DNA of 27,033 nucleotides, taken from the NCBI GenBank assembly GCA_047619205.1, contig JBLHJR010000037.1, forward strand, positions 1 to 27,033, written 5' to 3'. Under the pieces are notes generated by a model. It worked only from the letters and a program-made list of their open reading frames with translations, did not search any database and had not been told where the DNA came from. The position numbers and the translations under genes were made by a program. Below are positions 16,249 to 23,543 of the stretch, piece after piece (within the stretch, counting starts at the first letter, position 1; the number at the start of each line of letters is the position of its first letter). Source of the DNA: Endobugula sp047619205. Lineage in GTDB: Bacteria; Pseudomonadota; Gammaproteobacteria; Pseudomonadales; Cellvibrionaceae.

Positions 16249-16277
16249 ATTATCGCGACCTGCGCTAAGGCTGTCAA
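16249..16277 (-). promoter_or_regulatory. Sigma-70 promoter of tRNA-Met
   Basis: On the minus strand TTGACA (16277-16272) and GATAAT (16254-16249) are separated by exactly 17 bp. The region after the -10 box is GC-rich (ACGCGCCC), the kind of discriminator found at stringently controlled stable-RNA promoters. The start should be near 16240, about 30 nt before the tRNA. Confidence 0.85.
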
Positions 16278-16368
16278 GAGCTGTTAAGCGAGTATGTAGT
16301 GAAATGTCAGTATTTATTTTGTCGGCAAAATATAGCCCCGGTCACCTAGAAGTAGGGGCCATTTACTC

Positions 16369-17460
16369 TTAATGTATTTTAATCTTTGCGGCTAACTTGT
16401 CTAGGCAGCGCATGACTTCGGTGCTGGCCTTTTCCATCTTTTCAAAACAGGTATAGGCATCGTCAAACTTGCCTGCTTTCGCCATCTCAAGTGCCTGAAT
16501 CGCTTGCTCATGGACCTGTTTATGCGGTTTTTCTAGCTGTTGATATTCGCTATTATTGGAGTGTTTCTGCTTACCCTCGCCTTGATAATACCATTGCCCC
16601 AGACGGCATTCTTGATGGCTGCTCAATGCGGCGGTGTCATATTGACCATTTTCAAAGGCCTTGTAGGCTTGCGCCTTAAAGCAGAGATGATCCATTTTCA
16701 CGGTTTGAATAAAACTTGCTTCTGATTCGAGTAAAATCATATCGTGCATAGACTGAGATAAGCTGAGCACGTGGTTGATGTTCTCCATCGATTCTACCGA
16801 GGTACTTTGTAATTCCTCACAGCGTGAATGCGTATTGCGAATATTTTCATCAGTGGTTTGAGTGTCTTGGTCGATTTTGTTCACTAGCTCAGCAATTTCG
16901 CCGCTGGCTTCGCCTGCACGTTGAGCGAGAGCCCGAACTTCATCGGCAACCACAGCGAAACCGCGTCCGGCCTCTCCGGCACGAGCAGCTTCAATGGCAG
17001 CATTGAGGGCGAGCAAGTTAGTTTGTTCGGAGATGGTGTTAATAATTTCAGCAAATTTAGTAATTTCGCCAGCAGCACCTTTCAGGTTGGTCACACTATC
17101 GTGGCTTTTCTTCGCACTCTCACCAATCAATGATAAGTCTTCATGGGTTTTGGTTAATGCCATTTGCACCTGCGAGTAAGTCACATTAGAGCTGAGTAAT
17201 TCCTGAGTTTTCTCTCTCATCATGGTCGTTGACGCGGCTAAGTCATCGCGAATATCCACTACACCAATGTAGCTATCAATGATTAGTGACGTGTTTGGGC
17301 TGGTAGCACTGAGGACCATTTGCTCATCTATTTGAGTGGTGAGATCAGCTATTTTTTCCAGTTGGGAATTGATTTCGCTATCTTGATGCTGTTTTGCTTC
17401 GATAAGCGCTTGGTTTTCAGCGCGTAAGCTGCTGATTTCTTTTGAGTTTTGCCAAAACAT
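16369..17460 (-). CDS. Soluble methyl-accepting chemotaxis-type protein with CZB zinc-binding domain
   Basis: This 363-aa cytoplasmic receptor has no transmembrane segment or periplasmic ligand domain. An N-terminal coiled coil (about 5-50, SSLRAENQALIEAKQHQ) leads into the signalling domain (about 75-245), whose conserved hairpin tip reads ISEQTNLLALNAAIEAARAG and continues GRGFAVVADEVRALAQRA (about 143-182); this contacts CheA and CheW. The C-terminal part (about 255-360) is a chemoreceptor zinc-binding (CZB) domain with the 3His/1Cys set visible as H258 (MDHLCFKAQAY), C285 (CRLGQWYY), H313 and H317 (PHKQVHEQA). CZB proteins sense zinc or hypochlorous acid in studied cases. No other chemotaxis genes are nearby. 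It sits between ychF and tRNA-Met, where I remember no gene in Pseudomonas. Confidence 0.93.
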   Translation of the reverse strand: MFWQNSKEISSLRAENQALIEAKQHQDSEINSQLEKIADLTTQIDEQMVLSATSPNTSLIIDSYIGVVDIRDDLAASTTMMREKTQELLSSNVTYSQVQMALTKTHEDLSLIGESAKKSHDSVTNLKGAAGEITKFAEIINTISEQTNLLALNAAIEAARAGEAGRGFAVVADEVRALAQRAGEASGEIAELVNKIDQDTQTTDENIRNTHSRCEELQSTSVESMENINHVLSLSQSMHDMILLESEASFIQTVKMDHLCFKAQAYKAFENGQYDTAALSSHQECRLGQWYYQGEGKQKHSNNSEYQQLEKPHKQVHEQAIQALEMAKAGKFDDAYTCFEKMEKASTEVMRCLDKLAAKIKIH

Positions 17461-17629
17461 AGATAAGCCTGCTGTTGAATATTAATAGATAATAATATCA
17501 GTATAGGCAAAATGTAGGGCTTTCCCAGTTTTTATGAGAAGTTAGTGAGGTAGTAGGTGGGGGAGTATCGGAGCATAAGCGCCGATATTATTTGGAGAGA
17601 TAAAGGTGCTAAGACTACGCTAGCAGCCG

Positions 17630-18724
17630 TTACACATTAAACCTAAAATGAACAATGTCGCCATCACAGACAATATAATCCTTGCCTTCCAAGCGCCATT
17701 TACCCTGCTCTTTGGCACCGGCTTCGCCATTACAGGCAATGAAATCATCGTAGCTAACAATTTCAGCACGAATAAAACCCTTTTCAAAGTCGGTATGAAT
17801 TTTACCTGCCGCTTGAGGTGCCGTTGATCCAATCGGAATTGTCCATGCGCGCACTTCTTTAACCCCAGCGGTAAAGTAAGTATGTAATTTAAGTAGCCCG
17901 TAGCCTGCACGAATCACACGATTCAGTCCCGGTTCTGTCATGCCTAAATCTTCTAAAAATTCATCGCGCTCTTCATCGTCTAACTCTGAGATCTCCGCTT
18001 CGAGTTTATTGCAAATAACCACGACAACGGCATCTTCGGCTTCGGCAATGCACTTCACGGTATCGAGGTAGGGGTTGTTGTCGAAACCTTCTTCGTCAAC
18101 ATTGGCGATATACATGGTCGGTTTAAGCGTCAGTAGGCTGAGAGATTGCAGATGATCGAGTTCATCTGCATTTAAATCCATCGAGCGCAGTGGTTGGGCT
18201 TCATTCAGATGAGGTAGTATCTTGGCCAATAAGGCTTGCATAATGACGGCGTGCTTATCTTGACCACCTTTAGCTGCGCGGGTAAAACGTTGAACGGCTT
18301 TTTCTACGCTATCGAGGTCTGCTAAGGCTAATTCAGTGTTTATCACTTCAATATCGCCAGCGGGGTCAATTTTACCCTCTACGTGAACCACGTTTTCATC
18401 GTCGAAGCAGCGAACTACATGGGCGATGGCATCGGTTTCCCGAATGTTAGCTAAAAACTGATTACCTAGACCTTCACCTTTCGATGCGCCCGCAACAAGG
18501 CCAGCAATATCGACAAATTCCATGGTGGTTGCAATGGTCTTTTGCGGCTTAACAAACTCAGTTAGCTTGTCCATACGCGGGTCGGGAACGGGGACTATGC
18601 CGGCATTCGGTTCGATGGTGCAGAAAGGGAAATTCTCTGCAGCAATGCCTGCTTTGGTTAATGCATTGAATAAGGTGGATTTACCCACGTTGGGCAAGCC
18701 CACAATACCGCAATTAAAGCCCAT
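17630..18724 (-). CDS. ychF: Ribosome-associated ATPase YchF (OLA1 family)
   Basis: This 364-aa TRAFAC-class P-loop protein binds ribosomes and is implicated in translation and stress responses. G1 is GLPNVGKST (9-17), NFPFCTIEPN follows at 31-40, and G3 is DIAGL (72-76). The G4 position is NVDE (208-211) instead of NKxD, the change that makes YchF prefer ATP over GTP. A coiled-coil insertion (about 130-200) and a C-terminal TGS domain (about 280-364, ending KDYIVCDGDIVHFRFNV) follow. AGGA sits about 8 nt before the ATG. The upstream gene is pth on the same strand, with a repeat element in the gap. Length equals that of E. coli YchF to within a residue. Confidence 0.96.
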   Translation of the reverse strand: MGFNCGIVGLPNVGKSTLFNALTKAGIAAENFPFCTIEPNAGIVPVPDPRMDKLTEFVKPQKTIATTMEFVDIAGLVAGASKGEGLGNQFLANIRETDAIAHVVRCFDDENVVHVEGKIDPAGDIEVINTELALADLDSVEKAVQRFTRAAKGGQDKHAVIMQALLAKILPHLNEAQPLRSMDLNADELDHLQSLSLLTLKPTMYIANVDEEGFDNNPYLDTVKCIAEAEDAVVVVICNKLEAEISELDDEERDEFLEDLGMTEPGLNRVIRAGYGLLKLHTYFTAGVKEVRAWTIPIGSTAPQAAGKIHTDFEKGFIRAEIVSYDDFIACNGEAGAKEQGKWRLEGKDYIVCDGDIVHFRFNV

Positions 18725-18811
18725 GATGGATTCCTAGGAGAGTTGTTTAGTTGTTGTTTAGAAAGGTGCGTATGCTATAGGTTTGGTGCTTATCGTCAAG
18801 TGTTTTGTGAA

Positions 18812-18900
18812 ATGTGAGACGTAAGATGTCCAACGCGAGACGCTAAAAATAAAGTGCATGCTACGCATGCATAAAAGCGTCTCGCGTTGGACCTCTCACG
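18812..18900. repeat. Dispersed intergenic repeat, copy A, with 17-bp inverted repeat
   Basis: GTCCAACGCGAGACGCT (18828-18844) and its exact complement (18876-18892) bracket a second hairpin TGCATGC-TAC-GCATGCA (18855-18871). Just left lies ATGTGAGACGTAAGA (18812-18826), which recurs exactly at 22824-22838 beside a similar inverted repeat. It occupies the pth-ychF gap, so the transcript would fold here. No T-run marks it as a terminator. Confidence 0.8.
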
Positions 18901-18951
18901 TTGCCCCTCAGGACGAGGGGTACGCTGAAAACGCAGGAGCAGTTTTCGTGC

Positions 18952-19539
18952 TCACACTTCTTTCGTATGCAAGTCTTTCATCGCCTCATTCCAGCGACCT
19001 TCTACTAATAGCGGGACGATACGCGTGGCGGCATAAAGGCTATCTTCGATTCGTTGGTATTCACTGACAGGCGCTTTTTTTAACACATAATTACTCACCA
19101 GCTTGGCGTTGCCAGGGTGGTCGATGCCAATGCGTAAGCGCGCAAAACCTTTATTGTTGCCTAAGCATTGGATGGTATCGCGTAGACCATTGTGACCACC
19201 GTGACCGCCACCTATCTTTAAACGGGCTTCGCCAGCAGCAATGTCGAGTTCATCGTGGGCAATAAGAATAGCTTCGGGTTCAATTTTATAAAATTGTGCC
19301 ATGGCCGCAACAGATTTTCCGCTGAGATTCATAAAGGTGGTGGGGATTAATAAACGCACATCGTGGTTGTTAATCGCAGTGCGAGCAGATAGACCAAAAA
19401 ATTTGCTGTCGGCGACTAAGGTCACTGCGTATTGGCGTGCTAATACCGCAACAAAGTCCGCGCCAGCATTATGGCGTGTATGGCTATATTCGGTACCTGG
19501 GTTACCAAGACCTACGATGAGCTTAACGGCTGTATTCAT
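18952..19539 (-). CDS. pth: Peptidyl-tRNA hydrolase
   Basis: This 195-aa enzyme releases tRNA from peptidyl-tRNA dropped by ribosomes, recycling tRNA. The family start KLIVGLGNPGTEYSHTRHNAG is present. Residues matching the E. coli active site are N13, H23 (catalytic), N71 (TTFMNLSG), D96 (AHDELD) and N117 (GGHGGHNGLRD). Length is normal. The ATG at 19539 has only a distant GGGGA (about 13 nt), so the ribosome binding site is weak. It lies between rplY and ychF on the same strand, the usual gammaproteobacterial order. Confidence 0.96.
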   Translation of the reverse strand: MNTAVKLIVGLGNPGTEYSHTRHNAGADFVAVLARQYAVTLVADSKFFGLSARTAINNHDVRLLIPTTFMNLSGKSVAAMAQFYKIEPEAILIAHDELDIAAGEARLKIGGGHGGHNGLRDTIQCLGNNKGFARLRIGIDHPGNAKLVSNYVLKKAPVSEYQRIEDSLYAATRIVPLLVEGRWNEAMKDLHTKEV

Positions 19540-19613
19540 GTTGTATAGCCATTCCCCTAATAAATCGAATACAAAAAGTGGGTGTTTTTTCGCCTGCCGT
19601 CGTTACTCAACTT

Positions 19614-19634
19614 GACAATAGAACCACTATTGTC
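19614..19634. repeat. 8-bp inverted repeat upstream of pth
   Basis: GACAATAG (19614-19621) and CTATTGTC (19627-19634) pair around AACCA. CTTGAC (19611-19616) and GTCAAG (19638-19643) offer an overlapping alternative fold. On the minus strand a TTGACT box about 18 bp upstream of GACAAT makes this overlap a possible pth promoter, so it could be a binding site. Confidence 0.45.
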
Positions 19635-19725
19635 TGCGTCAAGCGCCAAGCCAGTCAAAAAATCCCTCGCTTTATTGTGATCCAATGAATTAGGGAAATG
19701 GCTATAATAACTATCGGGAGGGAAT

Positions 19726-19771
19726 CTGTTGCCATTCTATCGTCTATTGATGACAAAAAGAATGGCAACAG
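19726..19771 (-). terminator. Long hairpin downstream of rplY, candidate terminator
   Basis: CTGTTGCCATTCT (19726-19738) and AGAATGGCAACAG (19759-19771) form a perfect 13-bp stem with a 20-nt loop, 22 bp after the rplY stop. There is no T-run on the far side in the minus direction, so it may be a processing or mRNA 3'-end hairpin rather than a classic intrinsic terminator. Confidence 0.55.
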
Positions 19772-19793
19772 AGGCTGAAGCTTAACGGAGTGA

Positions 19794-20444
19794 CTACTCT
19801 TCGCCGCCTGCTTCAGGGCTGTCTTCAACATTTTCAGCGTCGTCTTCTATTGCGATACCTTTAGGCTTGTTAATGCTGGCAACCGGTAAGTCATGGTCAT
19901 GACCGTGGCTTAGTGCAACTGACTCAACACCTTTAGGTAAGGTTAGATCTGAAATATGGACAATTTGTCCTAGCTCAACATCAGCAAGATCGACTTCAAT
20001 GTACTCGGGTAAATCACCCGGTAAACAGCTGATTTCTAAGTCAGAAACTGTGTGAGAAACCAATCCGCCTTGAACTTTCACGCCTATTGAAACAGCTTCA
20101 TTAATAAAGTGAAGCGGTACGCGAGTAGTGAATTTCTTAGTTTTAGATACGCGTAAAAAATCTACGTGATAAATCATTGGCTTTGCTGGGTGACGCTGCA
20201 AGTCTTTTAAAATCACGTCTTGGCTGGCGCCATCAACATTGATAGAAATGATGTGCGAATAAAACGCTTCATTTTCTAAATGCTTAAGTAAGTCTTTTTG
20301 CGGCATGCTAACCATTTGTGGTTTATTGCTACCACCATAGATAATGCCGGGTACTAATCCTGATTCGCGACGCAGGCGGCGGCTCGCACCTTTCCCTGTT
20401 AATTCGCGGCTCTGGGTTTCAAGTACAAAGTCGTTATTTGACAT
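19794..20444 (-). CDS. rplY: 50S ribosomal protein L25/general stress protein CTC
   Basis: This 216-aa protein is the long, two-domain CTC/TL5 form of L25, which binds 5S rRNA. The N-terminal L25 domain (about 1-95) starts with the typical RELTGKGASRRLRRESGLVPGIIYGG stretch, and KDLQRHPAKPMIYHVDFLRV lies near its end. The beta-rich C-terminal domain (about 96-185) includes VPLHFINEAVSIGVKVQGG and LPEYIEVDLADVELGQIVHISDL. The tail after about residue 195 is strongly acidic (EDDAENVEDSPEAGGEE). GAGGA lies 8 nt before the ATG. It lies between prs and pth as in Pseudomonas-like genomes. The 225-bp gap upstream probably holds its own promoter, but I cannot fix one. Confidence 0.95.
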   Translation of the reverse strand: MSNNDFVLETQSRELTGKGASRRLRRESGLVPGIIYGGSNKPQMVSMPQKDLLKHLENEAFYSHIISINVDGASQDVILKDLQRHPAKPMIYHVDFLRVSKTKKFTTRVPLHFINEAVSIGVKVQGGLVSHTVSDLEISCLPGDLPEYIEVDLADVELGQIVHISDLTLPKGVESVALSHGHDHDLPVASINKPKGIAIEDDAENVEDSPEAGGEE

Positions 20445-20669
20445 TGTAAAATCCTCGTTATGTTTAAGTGAATTTATAGCTATCCGCGACCAGAATAATG
20501 CGCCACATATGTCTTGAAATCAGAGTTTTCATTCATCAATAGGTGGCGTGCTATAAAATAATTGTTGTCTGCTATTGTTTCCGTTAAGGGACAAAAGCAA
20601 GGTCTTCCAGAGGTGATGTTTAGTAAACGTTGGCTGGAGTTAACTATTTAATGTAGTCAACAACCTAAC

Positions 20670-21611
20670 TTAGTGAAACATCGCACTCAAGGATTCTTCA
20701 TTGTTCAAGCGGCGAATCGCCTCAGATAACATATCATGTAGAGACAGTTGTCTAATGCGAGTACAAGCCTGAGCTTCAGCTGATAATGGAATGGAATTGG
20801 TGACGACTAATTCATCCATTACCGAGTTATTTAAATTCTTAATGGCATTTCCCGATAGTACAGGGTGTGTCGCATAGGCGATCACTTTTAACGCGCCTTT
20901 TTCTTTTAGGGCATTGGCTGCACCACAAAGGGTGCCGGCTGTATCTACCATATCATCGACAATGATGCAGGTGCGGCCGTCAACTTCGCCAATTAAATTC
21001 ATCACTTCAGCCACATTCGCCTTGGGGCGGCGTTTATCGATAATGGCTAACTCGATATTTAATTCTTTAGCAACGGCGCGGGCACGGACTACACCGCCAA
21101 TATCAGGAGAGACAACGACAAGGTTTTCATGTTTTTGTCGGCGTATATCGTCAAGTAAGATAGGCGCGCCGTAAATATTGTCTACGGGCACATCAAAAAA
21201 GCCTTGAATCTGTTCAGCATGTAGATCAACCGTTAACACGCGATCAATACCCACACCTACCATCATATCGGCGACTAATTTTGCGCTAATCGGTACACGA
21301 GCCGAACGCACGCGGCGATCTTGGCGTGCGTAGCCGAAATACGGCACGATGGCAGTGACTCGCCCAGCAGATGCCCGGCGCAGTGCGTCGACCATAATGA
21401 GTAATTCCATCAGGTTCTTATGTGTCGGGGTGCAGGTGGGTTGCACTACAAAAATATCGCGACCGCGGACATTTTCCTGAATTTCTACGGCAATTTCGCC
21501 ATCAGAAAACTGGCTAACGTGAGCCTTACCTAAAGACATTCCTAGTTTGTCGACAATTTGTTGTGCAAGTTCTGGGTTTGCATTCCCAGTAAATACCATG
21601 AAGTCAGTCAC
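20670..21611 (-). CDS. prs: Ribose-phosphate pyrophosphokinase (PRPP synthetase)
   Basis: This 313-aa enzyme makes PRPP from ribose 5-phosphate and ATP for nucleotide, histidine, tryptophan and NAD synthesis. Visible are the FTGNANPELAQ start, FSDGEIAVEIQENVRGRD, the ATP flexible-loop region YFGYARQDRR, HAEQIQGFF, the pyrophosphate segment SPDIGGVVRARA, KRRPKANVAEVMN and the PRPP-binding loop VDDMVDTAGTL. The start is GTG at 21611 with AGGA (21618-21621) 6 nt away. A later in-frame ATG at residue 5 would lose that spacing. A small CACCG/CGGTG hairpin (21626-21638) lies immediately upstream. The tRNA-Gln gene and its repeat spacer precede it. Confidence 0.96.
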   Translation of the reverse strand: MTDFMVFTGNANPELAQQIVDKLGMSLGKAHVSQFSDGEIAVEIQENVRGRDIFVVQPTCTPTHKNLMELLIMVDALRRASAGRVTAIVPYFGYARQDRRVRSARVPISAKLVADMMVGVGIDRVLTVDLHAEQIQGFFDVPVDNIYGAPILLDDIRRQKHENLVVVSPDIGGVVRARAVAKELNIELAIIDKRRPKANVAEVMNLIGEVDGRTCIIVDDMVDTAGTLCGAANALKEKGALKVIAYATHPVLSGNAIKNLNNSVMDELVVTNSIPLSAEAQACTRIRQLSLHDMLSEAIRRLNNEESLSAMFH

Positions 21612-21730
21612 AAGAGGTCCTTTATCACCGTTACGGTGGGATATGGGTTGAAATGGCTGGCATTAAAAGGCTTGCCTTCTATATGCTCAGCAGACTTATC
21701 TATAGCTTAATCATCGAATTACAAATAAGT

Positions 21731-21754
21731 AAAAATGGCTGGGATGGGAGGACT
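21731..21754 (-). repeat. Partial duplicate of the tRNA-Gln 3' end
   Basis: These 24 bp repeat 21849-21872 with one change (A at 21744 against G at 21862). They hold the tRNA 3' acceptor strand, discriminator, CCA and a T5 run on the minus strand. The T-loop and the rest of the tRNA are missing, so this is no functional tRNA. Confidence 0.85.
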
Positions 21755-21853
21755 AATTCGGCCCCTTCGGGCTTGCTCTGCAAGTTCAAAACTGCTCCAG
21801 ACAGTTTGGTCAAACCTCTTAGTCGGTTCTCGTCCTCATAACGTCATTAAAAA
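21731..21853 (-). ncRNA. tRNA-Gln 3' spacer ending in a copy of the tRNA 3' end (rtT-like)
   Basis: Downstream of tRNA-Gln on the minus strand, about 94 nt of structured spacer leads to a second copy of the last 19 nt of the tRNA, CCA included, followed by the same T5 (21754-21731). This copy matches 21872-21849 at 23 of 24 positions with a 118-bp period. The spacer carries adjacent hairpins: AAACTG/CAGTTT (21789-21794 with 21802-21807), CTTGC/GCAAG (21772-21776 with 21780-21784) and GCCC/GGGC (21761-21764 with 21769-21772). The design is like the rtT repeats of the E. coli tyrT operon, which also end in 19 bp of tRNA. Whether a stable RNA is released is unknown. Confidence 0.55.
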
Positions 21854-21928
21854 TGGCTGGGGTGGGAGGACTCGAACCTCCGCATGACGGGATCAAAACC
21901 CGTTGCCGTACCACTTGGCTACACCCCA
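21854..21928 (-). tRNA. tRNA-Gln (TTG)
   Basis: This is a 75-nt cloverleaf on the minus strand, 21928 to 21854, with CCA encoded. The acceptor stem runs TGGGGTG with CACCCCA, then discriminator G. The anticodon stem ACGGG/CCCGT encloses TTTTGAT with anticodon TTG (21896-21894). The T-arm reads GGAGGTTCGAGTCCTCC. The 5' U and overall sequence follow E. coli tRNA-Gln. It lies 29 bp after the ispE stop and ahead of prs, the same place as in Pseudomonas. No separate promoter is obvious in the short gap, so it may be read through from ispE or from a promoter inside it. Confidence 0.96.
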
Positions 21929-21957
21929 ATAATACTGATTCCTCCGAGCTTTTACTT

Positions 21958-22797
21958 TCAGTCACGGAGTAGATGTTGAAGTGGAGAATGATTAATGCCT
22001 TTCGCAATAAAACATTCCCATTCGCTTGGTGTTTTGTCTAACACTGCTACCGCTTGATCTCGATCAGCAAAAGCAGCAAACACACACGCACCTGTTCCCG
22101 TGAGCTGAGCACTACCGTGCTGTCGTAGCCACTGAAGCGCTTTTTTTACCTCAGGATAGTCCTTAGAAACGACAGTTTCACAGTCATTATGACCCCCCTG
22201 CTCAAAGAAGGCCGCTACTGTAATGGCGGATGTGTCTCTTGTCAATTCTTCATGAGAAAAAATTTTAGCGGTGGTCACATGACAACTTGGCTTTATCACC
22301 ACATACCACTGCTCTTTTAGGGTGATTGCTTGTAGTGTTTCGCCAATGCCTTCAGCCCAAGCGGAAGCGCCACGGATAAAAACCGGTACATCTGCCCCCA
22401 ATTGCAAACCTAGCTTAGCCAATTGATCGGTAGATAACTGGGTGTTCCATAAGTAATTGAGGCCAATAAGGGTGGTGGCTGCATTGGAACTGCCGCCGCC
22501 TAGGCCACCACCCATGGGTAATCGTTTAGTGCAGTGAATATCAGCGCCTAGAAGGCTTTGGCTATATTGCTTGAGTAACTGAGCGGCCTTAATAATCAGA
22601 TTGTCTTGTGGTGCCACCCCCGCCAATAGGGGGCTTAATCGCAGCCGCCCATCAATGCGTACCTCTACATTAATATCATCGCCATAGTCTAGTAGCTGGA
22701 ACACTGTTTGTAACTCGTGATAGCCATCGACACGGCGCCCGACGATATGCAGGAATAAATTTAATTTTGCGGGTGAAAATAATTGCAGGCTTTGCAT
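21958..22797 (-). CDS. ispE: 4-diphosphocytidyl-2-C-methyl-D-erythritol kinase
   Basis: This 279-aa GHMP kinase phosphorylates CDP-methylerythritol with ATP in the non-mevalonate isoprenoid pathway. The start reads LFSPAKLNLFLHIVGRRVDGYHEL, with K11 as the active-site lysine. The glycine-rich ATP loop PMGGGLGGGSSNAATT starts at residue 94. D136 in LGADVPVF is the catalytic aspartate. The C-terminal motif GSAQLTGTGACVFAAF (about 231-246) completes the family. Length is normal. The ribosome binding site is weak. It follows lolB on the same strand, with repeat copy B in the 139-bp gap, and precedes tRNA-Gln. Confidence 0.96.
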   Translation of the reverse strand: MQSLQLFSPAKLNLFLHIVGRRVDGYHELQTVFQLLDYGDDINVEVRIDGRLRLSPLLAGVAPQDNLIIKAAQLLKQYSQSLLGADIHCTKRLPMGGGLGGGSSNAATTLIGLNYLWNTQLSTDQLAKLGLQLGADVPVFIRGASAWAEGIGETLQAITLKEQWYVVIKPSCHVTTAKIFSHEELTRDTSAITVAAFFEQGGHNDCETVVSKDYPEVKKALQWLRQHGSAQLTGTGACVFAAFADRDQAVAVLDKTPSEWECFIAKGINHSPLQHLLRD

Positions 22798-22823
22798 AGG
22801 GCTTATGTTTTAAAAAATGTTAG

Positions 22824-22933
22824 ATGTGAGACGTAAGAAGTAAGAGGCTGTAAAGAGAAAAGCAGATAAATTTCTCGCATTGGTCGTCTTACGTCGCAGG
22901 TATAAATACGTTTACTCTTTTGAAGCGTCTCAC
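22824..22933. repeat. Dispersed intergenic repeat, copy B
   Basis: ATGTGAGACGTAAGA (22824-22838) is identical to 18812-18826 of copy A. GACGTAAGA (22830-22838) pairs with TCTTACGTC (22887-22895), and GTGAGACG (22826-22833) with CGTCTCAC (22926-22933), so two alternative stems exist. TCTCGCATTGG (22873-22883) is a one-mismatch relative of the TCTCGCGTTGG arm of copy A (18880-18890). It fills the lolB-ispE gap. Confidence 0.75.
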
Positions 22934-22936
22934 GCA

Positions 22937-23536
22937 TCACTTATTAGGGAATTCCCAGGTTTTAATCACCAGGGTGAGCATTAGCTCACCCTTCTCTGCG
23001 CGTATACGCTGTGGCATTAGCCATAAGTCGGTGGTTCGATAACGCGTATAGCGCAATGACCAATCGGATTGATTAAGCTCCGATAATACTCCCGAGGCAC
23101 TGTAATCCTGTTCTGCTGCGTCAAGCAAGGGACTAGCTAGGCCACGCACCCAATAATTAAGGTCTTGTATAGGCAGGTCCCAACCAAAGGTGTCTTTGAT
23201 GAGTTGGGCGGGGTTATTGGAATAAAGGGTTTGTTTGTTGGGCCGCTCAATAACAATGTTTTCCTCATCCCCCGACAATAAGCCATTTCCTTGGCCCAAT
23301 GGTCCTGCAATACGAATCTGATATTGGTTTTGTTGTTGCTGCCAGTATAGGGTCACGCTACCACTGTCGTCGCCATTGCGAATGCCGAGTTTCGCGGTAA
23401 TGTTCCACACATCGGGAATAACCGCATTTGTTTGCAGTGGCAGCAGCGTGGGACGAGTCGCTTGCGGGCTGCAGGCGCTGATGAATAAAAAGGCCAGTAA
23501 TAGGAATGGGTAGCCGTAGCTTTTCATATTCTTCAT
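22937..23536 (-). CDS. lolB: Outer-membrane lipoprotein LolB
   Basis: This 199-aa protein receives lipoproteins from the periplasmic carrier LolA and inserts them into the outer membrane. The lipoprotein signal ends in ISAC, with the lipidated Cys at residue 22 and Ser at +2, consistent with outer-membrane sorting. The mature part shows the family pattern WNITAKLGIRNGDDSGSVTLYWQQQQNQYQIRIAGPLG and, in the middle, GWDLPIQDLNYWVRGLASP. It starts 7 bp after the TPR gene stop, so translational coupling is likely. A second ATG at codon 4 is an alternative start. Sequence in this family varies strongly, but the context (TPR lipoprotein, ispE, hemA) supports the call. Confidence 0.93.
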   Translation of the reverse strand: MKNMKSYGYPFLLLAFLFISACSPQATRPTLLPLQTNAVIPDVWNITAKLGIRNGDDSGSVTLYWQQQQNQYQIRIAGPLGQGNGLLSGDEENIVIERPNKQTLYSNNPAQLIKDTFGWDLPIQDLNYWVRGLASPLLDAAEQDYSASGVLSELNQSDWSLRYTRYRTTDLWLMPQRIRAEKGELMLTLVIKTWEFPNK

Positions 23537-23543
23537 GTTGCGA

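Noticed and set aside
17566..17587. TATCGG/CCGATA hairpin downstream of ychF as terminator
   Set aside because: Six base pairs, 10-nt loop and no T-run; too weak to call.
17620..17910. 96-codon minus-strand ORF at the 3' end of ychF, possible frameshift
   Set aside because: The ychF frame continues intact to the family C-terminus VHFRFNV; the other frame is chance.
20501..20548. CGCCAC/GTGGCG inverted repeat upstream of rplY
   Set aside because: Only 6 bp with a 36-nt loop; expected by chance and not convincing as a leader structure.
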